Source of the DNA: Lachnospiraceae bacterium
GTDB taxonomy: Bacteria; Bacillota; Clostridia; Lachnospirales; Lachnospiraceae
Assembly: GCA_004552595.1 (NCBI GenBank)
Contig: SFNX01000079.1
Location: forward strand, 1-8,063
Direction: 5' to 3'
Length of the DNA: 8,063 nt
Made by a program: the position numbers and the translations under genes
The notes under the pieces: generated by a model
Told to the model about the DNA's origin: nothing
What the model saw: the letters and a program-made list of their open reading frames with translations, nothing else
Databases searched by the model: none
Shown here: positions 6,373 to 8,063 of the stretch, piece after piece
Layout: every line of letters starts with the position of its first letter
Position numbering within the stretch: position 1 is the stretch's first letter

Positions 6373-6406
6373 TATTGTGGGATGAGCCTAACGCATGAAA
6401 AAGTGA

Positions 6407-6435
6407 TTGACAACGTAACTAAACGATGTTAGAAT
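6407..6435 (+). promoter_or_regulatory. Near-consensus sigma-A promoter of infC-rpmI-rplT
   Basis: TTGACA (6407-6412, perfect) and TAGAAT (6430-6435, 5/6) are separated by 17 bp. Predicted initiation is near 6442, giving a leader of roughly 190 nt before infC. A strong promoter followed by an attenuated leader suits a ribosomal protein operon. Confidence 0.85.
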
Positions 6436-6441
6436 ATTCGG

Positions 6442-6580
6442 AGTGTGAAAACACAGTGCAAGCAGAGTGAGAACTCTCACCCCGAGACCTTTGATGTGTT
6501 ACCGGGCGTTTAGAATATTTTTCCTGACTGATTCAGGACATTTATTTTGGACGAGTGCTTGCAGGCATTCGTTTTTTTAT
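6442..6580 (+). ncRNA. L20-type ribosomal protein leader (infC-rpmI-rplT autoregulation)
   Basis: The leader shows several helices. GUGU/ACAC (6443-6446, 6451-6454) close a GAAA tetraloop. GUGAG/CUCAC (6467-6471, 6476-6480) form a short hairpin. CCCG (6481-6484) can pair with CGGG (6503-6506) around GAGACC and GUUACC segments. UCCUGA/UCAGGA (6522-6527, 6533-6538) form another hairpin. A terminator ends it at 6552-6578. The position before infC-rpmI-rplT, the CCCGAGACC...GUUACCGGG core and the terminator fit the Firmicutes L20 leader class, in which free L20 binds the leader and favours premature termination. Class membership is from memory of the family. A covariance-model search would settle it. 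Confidence 0.75.
6552..6578 (+). terminator. Leader attenuator terminator upstream of infC
   Basis: CGAGTGC (6552-6558) and GCATTCG (6565-6571) form a 7-bp stem with one G-U pair and a TTGCAG loop, followed by seven T residues (6572-6578). It lies before infC with no gene end just upstream, so it is a regulated attenuator and not an operon end. Confidence 0.82.
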
Positions 6581-6617
6581 GTGTTAATTGCAGTAATTTT
6601 AGTAACCATGTATTTAT

Positions 6618-6623
6618 GGAGGG
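6618..6623 (+). promoter_or_regulatory. Shine-Dalgarno of infC that points to an AUA start
   Basis: GGAGGG at 6618-6623 is the only strong ribosome binding site here. The in-frame ATA at 6631 lies 7 nt after it, which is ideal. The in-frame ATG at 6643 is 19 nt away, and the ATG at 6616 overlaps the site itself. Confidence 0.7.
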
Positions 6624-6630
6624 TAAAGCA

Positions 6631-7137
6631 ATAGGCGATTTAATGATTAACGGACAGATTAGAGATAAGGAAGTCCGCGTAATAGGAGAAGATGGTGAGC
6701 AGCTTGGCATTATGTCAGCGGCAGAAGCACAGAAGATTGCAGATGAGGCAGGGCTTGATTTAGTTAAAATTGCCCCGACAGCGAAGCCTCCTGTATGTAA
6801 GATTGTCGACTACGGCAAGTTCAAATATGAGCAGGCCCGTAAGGAAAAGGAAGCTAAGAAAAAGCAGAAGACAATCGAAGTTAAGGAGATCCGTATGTCG
6901 CCTAACATCGACACGAATGACTTAAATACTAAGATTGCAGCAGCAAGAAAGTTCCTTGAGAAGGGTGACAGAGTTAAAGTTACAATCCGTTTCAGAGGAA
7001 GAGAGCTTGCGCACATGAACGATAACAAGTATATCCTTGATGACTTTGCCAAGGCACTTGAAGATATATCAGTTGTTGAGAAGCCGGCTAAGGTTGAGGG
7101 ACGTACATTAACAATGTTTTTAACCGAAAAGAGATAA
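6631..7137 (+). CDS. infC: Translation initiation factor IF-3, probable AUA start
   Basis: IF3 binds the 30S subunit, prevents premature 50S joining and discriminates start codon and initiator tRNA. From 6631 the protein has 168 residues. The N-terminal domain includes MINGQIRDKEVRVIGEDG, GEQLGIMSA and the signature APTAKPPVCKIVDYGKF. A lysine-rich linker helix (KEKEAKKKQK) joins it to the C-terminal domain, with KEIRMSPNIDTNDLNTK, RKFLEKGDRVKVTIRFRGRE and a VEGRTLTMFL end. Start choice is the uncertain point. ATA at 6631 has the best Shine-Dalgarno spacing, and IF3 genes are known for AUU-type starts used in autoregulation. An ATG at 6643 or 6616 remains possible. The long open frame reaches back to 6547, but that would include the attenuator, so it is rejected. 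Tandem stops TAA-TAG end the gene, and rpmI follows after 48 bp. Confidence 0.95.
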   Translation: MGDLMINGQIRDKEVRVIGEDGEQLGIMSAAEAQKIADEAGLDLVKIAPTAKPPVCKIVDYGKFKYEQARKEKEAKKKQKTIEVKEIRMSPNIDTNDLNTKIAAARKFLEKGDRVKVTIRFRGRELAHMNDNKYILDDFAKALEDISVVEKPAKVEGRTLTMFLTEKR

Positions 7138-7185
7138 TAGCTTATCACCAAACGGTTGAATATAAAATTTAGGAGGAACACAATT

Positions 7186-7383
7186 ATGCCAAAGATTAAA
7201 ACAAACAGATCAGCAGCAAAACGTTTTAAAGTTACTGGAACAGGTAAGCTTAAGAGAAATAAAGCTTATAAGCGTCACATTCTTACAAAGAAGAGCACAA
7301 AGACAAAGAGAAACCTTCGTCAGCCAGCTATTACGGATTCAACAAACGTAAGCAACATGAAGAAGATTATGCCATATTTATAA
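7186..7383 (+). CDS. rpmI: 50S ribosomal protein L35
   Basis: The 65-residue, strongly basic protein begins MPKIKTNRSAAKRF and contains RHILTKKSTKTKRNLR, the typical L35 pattern, at the normal family length. L35 is part of the large ribosomal subunit. The ATG at 7186 is preceded by a strong AGGAGG (7171-7176). An in-frame ATG ten codons earlier would run through that ribosome binding site and adds residues unlike L35. It lies between infC (48 bp) and rplT (51 bp) in the conserved order. Confidence 0.98.
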   Translation: MPKIKTNRSAAKRFKVTGTGKLKRNKAYKRHILTKKSTKTKRNLRQPAITDSTNVSNMKKIMPYL

Positions 7384-7434
7384 GGTGTAGTTTGTAACGT
7401 ATTTAGTTTGATTTGATTTAGGAGGAACATAAAA

Positions 7435-7791
7435 ATGGCAAGAATTAAAGGTGGCTTAAATGCCAAGAAGAAACATAACAGAGTATTAAAGCTTGCTAAA
7501 GGCTACAGAGGAGCCAGAAGCAATCAGTATAGAGTGGCTAAGCAGAGCGTTATGCGTGCACTTACAACAGCATACGCAGGACGTAAGGAGAGAAAGCGTC
7601 AGTTCAGACAGCTTTGGATTGCACGTATCAATGCAGCAGCAAGATTAAACGGTCTTTCATACAGCAAGATGATTTACGGATTAAAGGTTGCTAACATCGA
7701 CATCAACAGAAAGATGCTCGCAGAGATGGCCGTTAATGACGCAGAGGGCTTCAAGCAGCTCGCTGAAATCGCAAAGTCTAAAATTGCTTAA
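7435..7791 (+). CDS. rplT: 50S ribosomal protein L20, probable autoregulator of the operon
   Basis: The 118-residue protein matches L20 in length and sequence: MARIKGG at the start, the basic helical N-terminal tail with LAKGYRGARSNQYRVAKQSV, then GRKERKRQFRQLWIARINAA and the globular C-terminal half with LSYSKMIYGLK. L20 binds 23S rRNA early in 50S assembly, with its extended basic tail buried in the subunit. In Firmicutes and Proteobacteria it also represses its own operon by binding the mRNA leader, in line with the structured leader at 6442-6580. An AGGAGG Shine-Dalgarno lies just before the ATG. A long terminator begins 29 bp after the stop, ending the operon. Confidence 0.98.
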   Translation: MARIKGGLNAKKKHNRVLKLAKGYRGARSNQYRVAKQSVMRALTTAYAGRKERKRQFRQLWIARINAAARLNGLSYSKMIYGLKVANIDINRKMLAEMAVNDAEGFKQLAEIAKSKIA

Positions 7792-7819
7792 TTAGTAATT
7801 CACTAATTTGCAGAATGCA

Positions 7820-7861
7820 TTAAAATACCGGAAATCGTATCCACGATTTCCGGTATTTTAA
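7820..7861. terminator. Terminator of the infC-rpmI-rplT operon
   Basis: A perfect 18-bp stem (7820-7837 with 7844-7861) encloses a six-base TATCCA loop. The arms begin and end in A/T runs (TTAAAATACCGG on the left, CCGGTATTTTAA on the right), so the base of the stem supplies the U-run on either strand. No gene is seen arriving from the minus side within the window, so bidirectional action is only potential. Confidence 0.9.
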
Positions 7862-7894
7862 TACAAATCATTCATTTTCATGGTTTCTGCCTTC

Positions 7895-7923
7895 TTGATT
7901 CTCACTTATAACCATGTTATTAT
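7895..7923 (+). promoter_or_regulatory. Extended -10 promoter for the gene at the window end
   Basis: TTGATT (7895-7900, 4/6) and TATTAT (7918-7923, 5/6) are 17 bp apart, with a TGT extended -10 triplet at 7915-7917. An inverted repeat ATAAC-CAT-GTTAT (7908-7920) sits in the spacer and reaches into the -10, a plausible operator position. Predicted initiation is near 7930. Confidence 0.55.
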
Positions 7924-7929
7924 TTGTCT

Positions 7930-8045
7930 ATCTGAAGCAAATCTGCTTCAACCAATCAAATCAAGAAGAATATTTTCTTCTTCATGGCGTATCGCCGGTT
8001 TTCAATTTTTCTTATATTTTTATTCATTTCAGAAAGGATCTATCT
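7930..8045 (+). other. Structured 5' leader of unknown class
   Basis: About 116 nt separate the predicted start from the ATG at 8046. The leader holds TGAAGCA/TGCTTCA (7933-7939, 7944-7950, AATC loop), AAGAAGAA/TTCTTCTT (7963-7970, 7975-7982, TATT loop) and GGCG/CGCC (7986-7989, 7993-7996, TAT loop). The last is followed by GGTTTTCAATTTTTC. No known riboswitch was recognised. The last hairpin with its T-rich tail could be a weak attenuator. Confidence 0.4.
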
Positions 8046-8063
8046 ATGAAAGAAAAGCAAATT
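8046..8063 (+). CDS. Start of an unidentified gene (only six codons in window)
   Basis: ATG at 8046 begins MKEKQI and runs off the window. AAAGGA (8033-8038) is spaced 7 nt from the ATG, and a predicted promoter lies 120 bp upstream, so a real start is likely. Six residues do not allow any functional call. Confidence 0.6.

Noticed and set aside
6547..6630. Upstream extension of infC to a TTG at 6547
   Set aside because: It would translate through the attenuator terminator and the Shine-Dalgarno, and the added residues do not resemble IF3.
7133..7146. GATAA/TTATC hairpin at the infC stop as an internal terminator
   Set aside because: The stem is five A/T-rich pairs with no T-run. It is too weak to end transcription and is probably chance.
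7880..8063. A plus-strand frame open from ATG at 7880 through the end of the window (61 codons, begins MVSAFLILTYNH)
   Set aside because: It has no Shine-Dalgarno, starts before the predicted transcription start, crosses several hairpins and has a chance-like composition. The frame at 8046 has a proper ribosome binding site.
1..8063. CRISPR array, insertion sequence, phage or defence genes
   Set aside because: No regularly spaced repeats, transposase motifs, terminal inverted repeats or defence-type domains were seen in any reading frame.

Overview
This is a moderately AT-rich stretch of chromosome from a low-GC Gram-positive bacterium. The protein sequences look like Lachnospiraceae/Clostridia: an anaerobe-type GreA, a threonyl-tRNA synthetase without a TGS domain, a small SEC-C protein, and an infC-rpmI-rplT operon behind an L20-type leader. 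The family placement is inferred from remembered protein resemblance, not from a search. No mobile element, phage gene, CRISPR array, rRNA or tRNA was seen. Most of the window is ordinary housekeeping DNA, and the interest lies in its regulatory architecture.

Layout. (1) 1-601: the 3' end of a probable ABC-F ATPase gene overlaps greA, and the pair ends at a bidirectional terminator. (2) 654-1355, minus strand: an unrecognised secreted cysteine-rich protein with two CxxC knuckles, whose promoter sits inside a 20-bp-spaced direct repeat. (3) 1472-3872, plus strand: an extended -10 promoter drives a small SEC-C zinc-motif protein followed 41 bp later by thrS. The thrS gene lacks the TGS domain and has no T-box leader here. 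(4) 3838-4896, minus strand: an ApbE-type flavin transferase lipoprotein converges on thrS and overlaps its 3' end by 35 bp. The intrinsic terminator of thrS lies inside the apbE coding region. (5) 4957-6372, plus strand: an intracellular GH43-type glycosidase diverges from apbE, and the two predicted -10 elements overlap. (6) 6407-7861, plus strand: a consensus promoter, a structured leader with a terminator (L20 leader type), then infC, rpmI and rplT, closed by an 18-bp-stem terminator. (7) 7862-8063: a further promoter, a leader with several hairpins, and the first six codons of another gene.

How the parts relate. infC, rpmI and rplT (IF3, L35, L20) form the classic translation operon, probably controlled by L20 through leader attenuation, with a second possible control at an AUA start codon of infC. 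thrS and greA also serve gene expression. apbE and the GH43 gene are accessory metabolic genes sitting between the housekeeping blocks. I did not find a convincing new multi-gene system. The best leads are the terminator inside a coding region, the overlapping divergent promoters with a possibly leaderless apbE mRNA, the infC start and antiterminator pairing, and the unknown secreted protein.
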